This document shows positions 35,905 to 45,746 of a DNA stretch of 64,000 nucleotides, piece by piece. The stretch comes from Marinobacter sp. ATCH36 (GTDB taxonomy: Bacteria; Pseudomonadota; Gammaproteobacteria; Pseudomonadales; Oleiphilaceae). Within the stretch, counting starts at the first letter, position 1. Every line of letters starts with the position of its first letter. The stretch is from contig NZ_JAMJPL010000001.1 in the NCBI RefSeq assembly GCF_023555055.1, positions 1,612,001-1,676,000 of the forward strand, written 5' to 3'. Position numbers and translations under genes: made by a program. Below the pieces are notes generated by a model. It made no database searches and was not told where the DNA came from. It worked only from the letters and a program-made list of their open reading frames with translations.

Positions 35905-38207
35905 GGTTTGTACTGATCCTCCGCCCTCAGTTTGATCATTGAAAGCACACCGAGGGCGGCCAGTGACAGAACGAAAATCTCGCCCAGGGTATCCAGGGCC
36001 CGGAAATCCACCAGAATGACGTTGACAATGTTGCGCCCATGGCCCAGCGTCCCGCTGTTCTCGATGTAGTAGCTCGAGATGCTTTCGAAGTATTGAACAT
36101 CCAGTGCGGCGAGAATCAGCAATGTCATCACTACGCCTGCAAAGGTAGCTACCGCAAGGTCACGGTAACGTTCGAACGGCGAGGACAGGTTGACGAATTC
36201 CGGCAGCTTGAACAGCACCAGGACCAGCAGGATGACGGTCAGCGTTTCCACCAGTAGCTGGGTGATGCCCAGATCGGGCGCACTGAACAGGATGAATGTG
36301 AGGGCAACGCCGAAGCCGAGCACGCCCATGGATGCAACGGAACCGAGTCGGGAGTGAGTGGCGCTGGCAAAAACCGCTGCAACGAGCAGTAGCAGTGCAA
36401 TGCCCCACTCGTAGAAGTGGCTGTCTGTCAGGTCCAGAGACACGGTGATGCCCTGTTTGGTCAACAGTGTGTAACCGGCAAGGCCAAAGGTGACTGCCAC
36501 CAGCAGAAGCAGGTAAAGACCGAGTACCCCGTTCTGCAACACCCGGGTTTGCCAGGCTGCAACAACAGTAATGCCCTCCATGAAGCGGAAATAACCAGCC
36601 TCAGGGCCAAACCGGGCAGCGGAGGTGTTGATGGCGTATATGGACGGTTGCAGTCGGTTCCAGCCAGCCAGCAGGCTAAGGCCCAGCACCAGACTGCCGA
36701 TCGAAAGTATCAGCGGCACGTTGACGCCGTGCCAGAGTGCCAGATGGGTTTCTACCGCTGCACCATTCACGCTTCCCACCGCAGACTGGAGCAGGGCGCC
36801 CTCGGGCAGGAACGGAGCCAGGCCAAATACCAGAGCAATTACGGACAGCACGGCGGGCCCCACCAGCATGCCGAAGGGTGCCTCATGAGGTGTCTTGGGT
36901 GTATTCGCGACCTTGCCGAAGAAAGGCTTGATCGCCACCAGGCCCGCAACGCCAACAATCAGAACCGCGGCGGCGACAGCTGCCGTGGTCAGGCCCGCGG
37001 ACCAGAGCGGGGAGTCAAGTAGTGACTCGAACAGTAGCTCTTTGGCGATAAACCCGAACAGGGGCGGCAGGCCCGCCAGTGACAGCGCTGCCAGACAGGC
37101 AATCACGGTGGTTACTGGCATCGCCCTTCTCAGTCCGCCCATGCGAGTGATGTCCTTGGTGCCGGTTTCGTGATCCAGGGCGCCGGCAATCATGAACAGT
37201 GCGCCTTTGTACAACGAGTGCGCAACCAGGAAGCAGATAAATGCGGTCAGGGCGAGTTCGGTACCGACGCCAATCAGCATGGTGAGTGTACCCAGGGCCA
37301 TGATGGTCGAGTAAGCCAGTACTTTCTTGATGCCGGTGCTGCTGAAAGCCAGGTAGGCTCCGGTAAACATGGTGGCGGCGCCAAACAGCATCAATGCCTG
37401 GCTCCACAGCTCGCCCTCGCCGAGGGACGGATTCAGGCGTGCCATCAGGTAAACGCCGGCTTTCACCATGGTTGCAGAATGCAGAAAGGCAGAAACCGGT
37501 GTGGGTGCCGCCATGGCGTTGGGTAGCCAGAAATGGAACGGCACCTGGGCGGATTTGGTAAAGCATCCTGCAAGGATGCAGATGACCGCTCCGGTATAGA
37601 AGGCGTGTTGATGGAGTGCCAGATCCGACGCCAGAATTTCAGACATCGAATAGCTGTCGCCCATGATCGACAGAAGGATCAGCCCTGCCATGAGCACGAG
37701 GCCGCCGCCGGCGGTCACAAACAGGCCCTGAAGTGCACATTTGCGGGCTTCCATGTCTTCGTGGTTAAAGCCGATCAGCATGTAGGAGGTGATGCTGGTG
37801 AGCTCCCAGAACACGAATATCGAAATCAGGTTGTCAGAAAGCACCAGTCCCAGCATGGAGGCCATGAAGGACAGCATGATCACGAAGAAACGTGCCAGGT
37901 ATTTATGGCCGGCGAGGTAGGCGCCGGCGTAGATCAGGATAAACGTGCCGATGCCGCTGATCATCAGGGCAAATACCAGGGAAAGGCCGTCGACGAGAAA
38001 ATTCAGATTGATGCCCAGACCCGGAAGCCAGGCATACTCCAGAACGATCGACCCATTAGCCTGAACTTCCGGAATCAGGCTGGCGAAGTAGGCGGTAAGG
38101 CTGGCGGGCAGTATCGCGAGTGTCCAGCCGATGTACCTGCCCGTCACCCGGTGCAGCGCCGGTGCCACTATCGCCAGCAGAAATCCTGATAACACAGCCA
38201 GTAGCAT
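35901..38207 (-). CDS. mrpA: Na+/H+ antiporter subunit A
   Basis: A 768-residue NuoL-like subunit, first gene of the operon. About 20 helices are visible. Motifs include FVFWELTSITSYMLIGF with the essential Glu, VPFHFWLPNAMAAPTPVSAFLHSATMVKAGVY and HSLYKGALFMIAGALDHETGTKD; the C-terminal third has the MbhE-like LFSAPDLGITQLLVETLTVILL stretch. Mrp complexes export Na+ in exchange for H+, protecting against sodium and alkali. The length is close to the usual 770-800. The 245 bp upstream should contain the promoter; nothing specific was recognised. Confidence 0.95.
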   Translation of the reverse strand: MLLAVLSGFLLAIVAPALHRVTGRYIGWTLAILPASLTAYFASLIPEVQANGSIVLEYAWLPGLGINLNFLVDGLSLVFALMISGIGTFILIYAGAYLAGHKYLARFFVIMLSFMASMLGLVLSDNLISIFVFWELTSITSYMLIGFNHEDMEARKCALQGLFVTAGGGLVLMAGLILLSIMGDSYSMSEILASDLALHQHAFYTGAVICILAGCFTKSAQVPFHFWLPNAMAAPTPVSAFLHSATMVKAGVYLMARLNPSLGEGELWSQALMLFGAATMFTGAYLAFSSTGIKKVLAYSTIMALGTLTMLIGVGTELALTAFICFLVAHSLYKGALFMIAGALDHETGTKDITRMGGLRRAMPVTTVIACLAALSLAGLPPLFGFIAKELLFESLLDSPLWSAGLTTAAVAAAVLIVGVAGLVAIKPFFGKVANTPKTPHEAPFGMLVGPAVLSVIALVFGLAPFLPEGALLQSAVGSVNGAAVETHLALWHGVNVPLILSIGSLVLGLSLLAGWNRLQPSIYAINTSAARFGPEAGYFRFMEGITVVAAWQTRVLQNGVLGLYLLLLVAVTFGLAGYTLLTKQGITVSLDLTDSHFYEWGIALLLLVAAVFASATHSRLGSVASMGVLGFGVALTFILFSAPDLGITQLLVETLTVILLVLVLFKLPEFVNLSSPFERYRDLAVATFAGVVMTLLILAALDVQYFESISSYYIENSGTLGHGRNIVNVILVDFRALDTLGEIFVLSLAALGVLSMIKLRAEDQYKP

Positions 38208-38452
38208 GTTCAGATTGCGCTCCAGTCAGGCCCGTGAAAGTCGGCTGGATCGCTCCGGGGGTGGAAGCGGATCCGCAGGAAATGGTCGACATTACCCTGT
38301 ATTCAGACGCCTGAGAGACTATCTGACACCTTGATTAAAGGCAAGACAGGTTGAAGGCGGTCTGATTGCAAGCATAGACACCCGGACACGGTTTTGCAGA
38401 TTTGTTGGGCCAGAGTGGTCGGGCTAAAAGCCCGAGCTATCATCGGCGACGA
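38208..38452. other. intergenic region between mrpA and crotonase genes
   Basis: The region upstream of mrpA (minus strand) holds its promoter and leader. No coding frame, strong hairpin or repeat was found. A GC-rich stretch next to mrpA (38235-38290) is open in both strands but does not look like a gene. Confidence 0.4.
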
Positions 38453-39265
38453 TCAGAAATCACGGCGATCCTGGTACGGTTTGTCCGGGGAACCGGAATT
38501 CCGTGCTACCGCGATACGTTGATTGGCTCGGCCCAGCACTTTCTTTTGCAGTTTGGTTTCCCAGTCCAGCGCAACTTTGTCGGCGGCGTTCCAGCTTCGG
38601 TTGAAAAGCAGTTTGCTGGCTGCGACTGCATCCGGGGAGCGTGTAGCCAATTCCCGGGCAAACACCATGGCTGCAGCCATGGGATCGTCGCTGACCTGGC
38701 TGACCAGGCCCATGGCTTTCGCTTCTGTGCCGTCGAAACGGCGAGCGGTCATGGTCAATTCCTTGGCCAGATCAATGGGTATCAGTTCCCGCAGACTCAC
38801 GGTCAGGCTCATGTCCGGTATCAGGCCCCACTTGCTCTCCATAATGGAAAACTCGCAGTCGGCCGTGGAAAACCGGAAATCGGCACCCAGCGCCACCTGA
38901 AAGCCGCCGCCGAAACAGTAGCCATGGGTGACGGCAATCACAGGGGCCGGCACATCCCGCCATAAATAGCCCACGTCCTGGGCCAGGTTACTGATCTTGC
39001 GTCCAGGCTTGATCAACAGCTTGAGAAAATTCACCGGGTTTTTTGACACGGTTTTTACATCCAGGCCAGAGCAGAACGCCTCTCCGGCCCCTCTCAGAAT
39101 AACAGCGCGTACGCTGCGGTTTTTTTTCAGAGATTTTGCAGCCCGGCTAATGGCCTCGAACATGGGCATGTCCAGACCGTTATATTTTTCTGGCCGGTTA
39201 AGTGTGACGATAGCAATGCCGTCCTCTATATCAATCAGTACCCGTTCAGAATCGCTTGCGCTCAT
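38453..39265 (-). CDS. enoyl-CoA hydratase/isomerase (crotonase) family protein
   Basis: A 270-residue crotonase. Oxyanion-hole regions are FCSGLDVKTV and GYCFGGGFQVALGADFRF. At the position of the first catalytic Glu of hydratases (E144 in rat) there is Gln, while a Glu (in IMESKWGL) and an Asp eight residues later (LIPDMS) sit where dienoyl-CoA isomerases have their catalytic pair. An isomerase role is therefore more likely than a hydratase. The gene is divergent from fadH across 72 bp, fitting breakdown of unsaturated fatty acids. Confidence 0.82.
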   Translation of the reverse strand: MSASDSERVLIDIEDGIAIVTLNRPEKYNGLDMPMFEAISRAAKSLKKNRSVRAVILRGAGEAFCSGLDVKTVSKNPVNFLKLLIKPGRKISNLAQDVGYLWRDVPAPVIAVTHGYCFGGGFQVALGADFRFSTADCEFSIMESKWGLIPDMSLTVSLRELIPIDLAKELTMTARRFDGTEAKAMGLVSQVSDDPMAAAMVFARELATRSPDAVAASKLLFNRSWNAADKVALDWETKLQKKVLGRANQRIAVARNSGSPDKPYQDRRDF

Positions 39266-39325
39266 ACCGTCGTTTCCATGTCATACATTAGTCGTAGGCC
39301 GCTATGCTACCATGTCGCCTCCTGA

Positions 39326-41392
<2,067 letters not shown>

Positions 41393-41480
41393 CCGGGTGG
41401 ACAATTTTGGTCACAAAGTGAGCGCTTTTATCAGTCTGGTGTCGGTGGCAGTCAGTTACCCTTACAGTCGCTGACAGTGC

Positions 41481-41645
41481 TTATCGAATGGCTTTCAAGG
41501 CCTCGCTGATAGCCTCGGCCTCGGCTGACAGTACCCGGTATCGCAGGCTGTCGGCCTGCTGGCTGGCCTGTAGCAGCTGCTTCTGCTTCATGTCGTAAAG
41601 GCGGCTCAGCAGATTTGATTGCTGGTTTCGTTGTAGGTCTGTCAT
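41481..41645 (-). CDS. small helical protein, unknown function
   Basis: A 54-residue protein, MTDLQRNQQSNLLSRLYDMK followed by QKQLLQASQQ and ending LSAEAEAISEALKAIR. It is nearly all helix-forming, rich in Gln and Leu, with heptad-like spacing that suggests a coiled coil. No membrane segment or signal. Evidence that it is real: GGAGGG lies 8 bases before the ATG and the frame spans a separate intergenic space between fadH and the AraC gene. I do not recognise it. Confidence 0.5.
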   Translation of the reverse strand: MTDLQRNQQSNLLSRLYDMKQKQLLQASQQADSLRYRVLSAEAEAISEALKAIR

Positions 41646-41759
41646 GGTATTACCCTCCGCGGGAAATAGCCCGTGTCAAAATACTTTACGTTTGGCACCG
41701 ACTTTCGGCCTTGTAATCAGAATGAAGCATAACCCGGGCCAGATTGTCGCGTCGGTTCG

Positions 41760-42746
41760 CTACCGACCAAACCGGGCCCGGTAAACACCGGGTGCCAGGC
41801 CAGTGTGCTTTCGGAACAGACGGCTGAATGAGCTGACATCCTCGTAACCCACCAATCGCGTCACTTCCTCCACCGCCGCCCGCGAATTTTCCAGATGTTG
41901 CCGGGCCGCCTCGATTCTCAGAATCTGCAGATAACCCGTCGGTGTATCCCCGGTCGCCGCCTTGAACCGGCGAATCAACGACCGCTCGGTTAAACCAGCC
42001 AGCCCGGCAAGAGCCTGCAGCGTGACTGCTTCCGTATAATTCGCATCCAGCCAGTCCTGTAATTTCAGTATCGCTGCATCGGAATGGTATCGCCGGGCCT
42101 GCAAGGCCCCATAGGGCGCCTGACTCGTCCGCCCGGCATCAATCACAAACGCCTTCGCCAGCTCCCGCGCTACCTTCGCCCCGGCATAACGCTCCACCAG
42201 ATAAACCCCCAGATCCCACCACGCCATACCACCACCGGCACAGGCAATATGCCCGTCCACCGTGATCAGCTTTTCGGGCTGCAAATCCACCGCCGGAAAA
42301 CGCTGCCGGAACTGATTACTGAACCCCCAATGCGTCGTCGCCTGCCGCCCATCCAGTAACCCGGCCTCGGCCAACAGAAACGCTCCAGTGCAGTTACTGG
42401 CCACACGAACCTGACCAGAAGGCGCTTCCCGGAAGCCCCCGAGCCACTGAATCAACTCTGGATTTGCCTCCAGTACCTGAACAATCGGCGCGCCGATTGT
42501 TGGTACTACCACCAGGTCCGCTTCTGCAGGCTGGGCGTTCCATTCACCATCCGGCAACAGCGTGATGCCATTGATGCAGCGACAGGGTTTGCCGTCCTGG
42601 GTTAAAAGACGAGTAGTGAACTCCTGCTCCGGCGACAGCTCATTGATCCGCGCCCAAGTCACCCCCGCCAGCCGAAACAGGTCAATAATTCCGGTGATCG
42701 CACTGGCAAGCGCACCATCAAAACCAATTACTGCAACGTTGTACAA
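41760..42746 (-). CDS. GlxA-family AraC-type transcriptional regulator
   Basis: A 328-residue regulator: an N-terminal DJ-1/PfpI (GATase1-like) domain (about 1-190; RVASNCTGAFLLAEAGLLDGR, with Cys in the nucleophile-elbow position) and a C-terminal AraC HTH domain (LQALAGLAGLTERSLIRRFKAATGDTPTGYL, VGYEDVSSFSRLFRKHTGLAP). Such regulators respond to small nitrogenous molecules, for example in glycine betaine or carnitine catabolism. It is divergent from the acyl-CoA dehydrogenase; repeat copy 3 lies in between, 27 bp upstream of this start. Confidence 0.9.
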   Translation of the reverse strand: MYNVAVIGFDGALASAITGIIDLFRLAGVTWARINELSPEQEFTTRLLTQDGKPCRCINGITLLPDGEWNAQPAEADLVVVPTIGAPIVQVLEANPELIQWLGGFREAPSGQVRVASNCTGAFLLAEAGLLDGRQATTHWGFSNQFRQRFPAVDLQPEKLITVDGHIACAGGGMAWWDLGVYLVERYAGAKVARELAKAFVIDAGRTSQAPYGALQARRYHSDAAILKLQDWLDANYTEAVTLQALAGLAGLTERSLIRRFKAATGDTPTGYLQILRIEAARQHLENSRAAVEEVTRLVGYEDVSSFSRLFRKHTGLAPGVYRARFGR

Positions 42747-42772
42747 GACAGACTCCCAGGTCAGGACGTCGG

Positions 42773-42864
42773 CGGGAAGGGTCTCCCGGGACTGTCGGCA
42801 GCAAGGATGCTGCCGTCAAGCGTACACGGATGTATCCACAGCGTGTCCCGGGAGACCCTTCCCG
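42773..42864. repeat. palindromic repeat, copy 3 (perfect 20-bp arms, conserved centre)
   Basis: Arms at 42773-42792 and 42845-42864 are perfect 20-bp inverted repeats (CGGGAAGGGTCTCCCGGGAC and its complement). The 52-nt centre contains GGCAGCAAGGATGCTGCC and a stretch matching AGCGTACA-GGATGTAT-CACAGC in the other copies. Unlike the other two copies it sits between divergent genes, in the AraC 5' region. Confidence 0.88.
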
Positions 42865-43002
42865 TTGGCGGCCGTCTGGCGAACACTTCATGAAGATACT
42901 CCGAGGTATAAATGGCGACATCAACCATGATTATGTCATTAACGCCGGTTTCAACAAAAACAACCGTGTGAGAGGCTATACGCAATAAACAGGAGACCAG
43001 AA

Positions 43003-44805
43003 ATGACCGACACCCTGATCGACCGCCGCGACCTGGCGTTCCAACTCTACGAAGTACTTGATACCGAAAGCCTCAGCGAACGCGAACGCTTCAGCGAACA
43101 CAGCCGCGACACCTTCGACGCCGTCATCGAAACCGCCGACAAAATCGCCCGCGATAAATTCGCCACCCACAACAGTGCCGCCGACAAAGACGAGCCAAAG
43201 TTCGTGGATGGCAAGGTAGAAATGCTGCCCCAGGTCAAAGAAGCCTTTGACGCCTATGCCGACGCCGGCTTCATTGCCGGCCGCTACGACTACGAACTCG
43301 GCGGCATGCAACTGCCGGAATCCGTCATGGCCGCCTGCAATGGCTTCTTTACCGCCGCCAACCCCGGCACCGCCGGCTACCCGTTCCTGACGACGGCTGC
43401 CGCAAACCTGATCCGCGTGTTCGGCAATGACCAGCAGAAAAACACCTTCCTGCCGCATATGCTCAGCGGCCGATTCAGCGGCACCATGGCCCTTACTGAG
43501 CCCCATGCAGGCTCCTCCCTGGCAGACATTCGCACGTCGGCCTCGCCAACTGATGAAGGCCACTACCTGATCAAGGGCGCCAAAATCTATATTTCCGGTG
43601 GCGAGCAGTCCATCACCGAAAACATCGTTCACATGGTCCTGGCCAAGATCAAGGGCGCGCCGGCGGGCGTGAAGGGTATCTCCCTGTTTATCGTGCCGAA
43701 ATTCATTGTTGACGAAGACGGCAACCCGAAAGAGCGCAACGGTGTCAACCTGGCCGGCCTGATCCACAAACTGGGTTACCGCGGCACAACCTCTACCGCC
43801 CTGAGCTTCGGTGATGATGCCCCCTGCCATGGGTATCTGGTTGGTGAACCCCACCAGGGGCTGAAATACATGTTCCAGATGATGAACGAGGCCCGCATTG
43901 GTGTCGGCTTCGGCGCTGCGGTAATTGGCTACCGTGGCTACATGCACAGCCTGGAGTACGCCAAGGACCGGCTTCAGGGCCGAAAGCCTTCAGAAAAGAA
44001 CCCGGAAGCACCCCAGGTGCCAATCATTGAACACGCTGACGTGCGTCGCATGTTGCTGGCCCAGAAAGCTTACAGCGAAGGTGGCGTAGCCCTGTGCCTT
44101 TATGGCGCGCGCCTGATGGACGACCAGCACACCCATCCGGATGAACAGAAGCGGAAAGAGGCTGGCAAGCTACTGGACTTGCTGACCCCGGTGATCAAAG
44201 CCTGGCCATCCGAGTTCGGCCTCAAGGCCAACGATCTGGCCATACAAGTGTATGGTGGCGCCGGCTACACCCGCGAATATCCGGCAGAACAGTGCTGGCG
44301 GGACAACCGGCTGAACCCGATCCACGAAGGCACCAACGGCATTCAGGCGCTGGACCTGCTTGGGCGCAAGATCTGGCAGGACCAGAGCCATGGCTTACAG
44401 TTACTGATGCAGGAAATGCAACTGGACCTGGAAGCGGCCACCACCGACCGTTGTCAGCAGTGGGCACTCTCATTGAGTGAAACCCTGCAGCAAGCGGTGA
44501 AAGTCACCCAGAGCCTGGGTAAATCCCTGATGTCAGAAGACCCTGATCGAGTGCTCGCTAACGCCTCGTGCTATCTGCACCTGTTCGGCCATATCGTCGT
44601 TTCCTGGATGTGGCTGCGCCAGGCCAACGCCGCTGCAAAGGCGCTGGCGTCTGCCAATAGCGACGACGAGCGCAGTTTCTATCAGGGCAAACTGCAGGCT
44701 GCCCAGTATTTCTTCCATTGGGAGCTACCGACGGTGGCCCAGGATCTGGTTTTGTTGCGGAACCAGGACGATACCTGCATGAATATGAAGTCGGAGTGGT
44801 TCTGA
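43003..44805 (+). CDS. acyl-CoA dehydrogenase, 600-residue type
   Basis: A 600-residue FAD acyl-CoA dehydrogenase. Blocks: GTMALTEPHAGSSLADI (flavin-binding), TEN...GAKIYISGGEQSI, GYRGTTSTALSFGDDAPCHGYLV, and IQVYGGAGYTREYPAEQCWRDNRLNPIHEGTNGIQALD. A C-terminal extension of about 140 residues (LSETLQQAVKVTQSLGK ... MNMKSEWF) matches the long form found in DmdC-type and fatty acyl-CoA dehydrogenases. Substrate unknown; the divergent GlxA-type regulator may control it. Followed by a strong terminator. Confidence 0.88.
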   Translation: MTDTLIDRRDLAFQLYEVLDTESLSERERFSEHSRDTFDAVIETADKIARDKFATHNSAADKDEPKFVDGKVEMLPQVKEAFDAYADAGFIAGRYDYELGGMQLPESVMAACNGFFTAANPGTAGYPFLTTAAANLIRVFGNDQQKNTFLPHMLSGRFSGTMALTEPHAGSSLADIRTSASPTDEGHYLIKGAKIYISGGEQSITENIVHMVLAKIKGAPAGVKGISLFIVPKFIVDEDGNPKERNGVNLAGLIHKLGYRGTTSTALSFGDDAPCHGYLVGEPHQGLKYMFQMMNEARIGVGFGAAVIGYRGYMHSLEYAKDRLQGRKPSEKNPEAPQVPIIEHADVRRMLLAQKAYSEGGVALCLYGARLMDDQHTHPDEQKRKEAGKLLDLLTPVIKAWPSEFGLKANDLAIQVYGGAGYTREYPAEQCWRDNRLNPIHEGTNGIQALDLLGRKIWQDQSHGLQLLMQEMQLDLEAATTDRCQQWALSLSETLQQAVKVTQSLGKSLMSEDPDRVLANASCYLHLFGHIVVSWMWLRQANAAAKALASANSDDERSFYQGKLQAAQYFFHWELPTVAQDLVLLRNQDDTCMNMKSEWF

Positions 44806-44843
44806 AACTGGCGGGCTGACGAAATCTGAACCAGACTGTAGGC

Positions 44844-44889
44844 ATGCCCCGGCTCTGTCGCAGCATTTTGCGCTCCGGGGCATTTTTTT
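44844..44889 (+). terminator. Rho-independent terminator of the acyl-CoA dehydrogenase gene
   Basis: Stem ATGCCCCGG (44844-44852) with CCGGGGCAT (44875-44883), loop with a smaller internal stem, and seven T residues at 44883-44889. It lies 38 bp after the stop. Confidence 0.88.
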
Positions 44890-44923
44890 CTGTCCTGTCG
44901 CTATCCACAGGGAAAAGTCTGTC

Positions 44924-45184
44924 ATGACGTCAGAAAATGCCTCTAACAGCTATCACCCAGTGCGATGTGAAATTCATAGCCTGCTCAGAGAGTACCTCAC
45001 TTCCTCGAAGCTGGCGGAAATCGTCTATCGTGATGATGCCGGCCAGGTCCAGACCACTCACGATGTCATTCGTGACCTGTTCAGCAGGGCCGGTCAGGAG
45101 TTTGTTTTCCTGGGGCGCGGGCACATGGTCCGGCTGGATCATGTACTGACGCTTGATGGCAGAGCAGTGGCTTGTACTAATTGA
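44924..45184 (+). CDS. Rof (Rho-binding antiterminator)-like small protein
   Basis: An 86-residue protein, YHPVRCEIHSLLREYLTSSK, then IVYRDDAGQVQTTHDVIRDLFSRAGQEFVFL and MVRLDHVLTLDGRA. The pattern Tyr-x-Pro-x-x-Cys, a central Asp-Gly/Gly strand, D-L-x-S-R, E-F/Y and RLD resembles Rof (YaeO), which binds and inhibits Rho. The match is by eye and moderate, so a different small Sm-like fold is possible. It sits alone after a terminator. Confidence 0.5.
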   Translation: MTSENASNSYHPVRCEIHSLLREYLTSSKLAEIVYRDDAGQVQTTHDVIRDLFSRAGQEFVFLGRGHMVRLDHVLTLDGRAVACTN

Positions 45185-45324
45185 TCTCTTCAGGTTATTG
45201 CTTTTCCTAACTTATTGTCTCTGCTAACAAAAACGTAATCAGCAGGTAATTGTGCCGGGGTTGGTCATGGCCGTAGACTTATCGCTGTTGTTTTCACACT
45301 CCAAACCAAATAAGGGACATGGTT

Positions 45325-45630
45325 ATGAACAAGCTTACATTGAGCGCGCTGGCACTGCTGATGACGCTGGGCCTCGCTGCCTGTAGCCAGGACGACAACG
45401 AAGGCGCGGACTTCGAGGAAGCTGGCGATAACGTCGAAGAGATGGCGGATGATGCCGGTGATGCTGTCGAAGAAACCTATGAAGATGCCACCGGCCAGAA
45501 CGACAGCGCCTGGGATGAAACCAAGGATGCAGCCGACGACGCCGCCGAGGAAACCGGCGAGGCAGCTGAAGAAGCTGGTGAGGAGATGGGAGAAGCGGCT
45601 GAGGAAGCCGGTGATGCAATGGAGCAGTAA
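45325..45630 (+). CDS. small acidic low-complexity lipoprotein
   Basis: A 101-residue protein with a signal ending in lipobox LAAC (Cys20), then an almost entirely Asp/Glu/Ala mature part. The C-terminal half shows imperfect repeats such as AAEETGE, AAEEAGE, AAEEAGD, typical of amphipathic helices like those of stress-protective (LEA-like) proteins. I do not recognise a family. ATG at 45325 is preferred over one two codons earlier because AAGGGA lies at the right distance. Confidence 0.65.
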   Translation: MNKLTLSALALLMTLGLAACSQDDNEGADFEEAGDNVEEMADDAGDAVEETYEDATGQNDSAWDETKDAADDAAEETGEAAEEAGEEMGEAAEEAGDAMEQ

Positions 45631-45693
45631 AGCTATCCGGACGCCATGGGTGTCCGAGGACCTGCCTCATTGGTCGCATCGACCCTGTCAACA

Positions 45694-45725
45694 CAGAAAC
45701 GGCCACCCAACGGTGGCCGTTTCTG
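45694..45725. terminator. bidirectional terminator, lipoprotein/phoX
   Basis: A perfect 14-bp stem CAGAAACGGCCACC / GGTGGCCGTTTCTG with a 4-base loop. TTTCTG on either side gives weak T-tracts in both directions. It lies between the convergent acidic lipoprotein and phoX genes. Confidence 0.85.
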
Positions 45726-45746
45726 TTTGCGGGGGGGCTGATACCG

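Noticed and set aside
38056..38314. Short frames on both strands around the mrpA start
   Set aside because: They mostly overlap the MrpA N-terminus and have no ribosome-binding site or protein-like composition.
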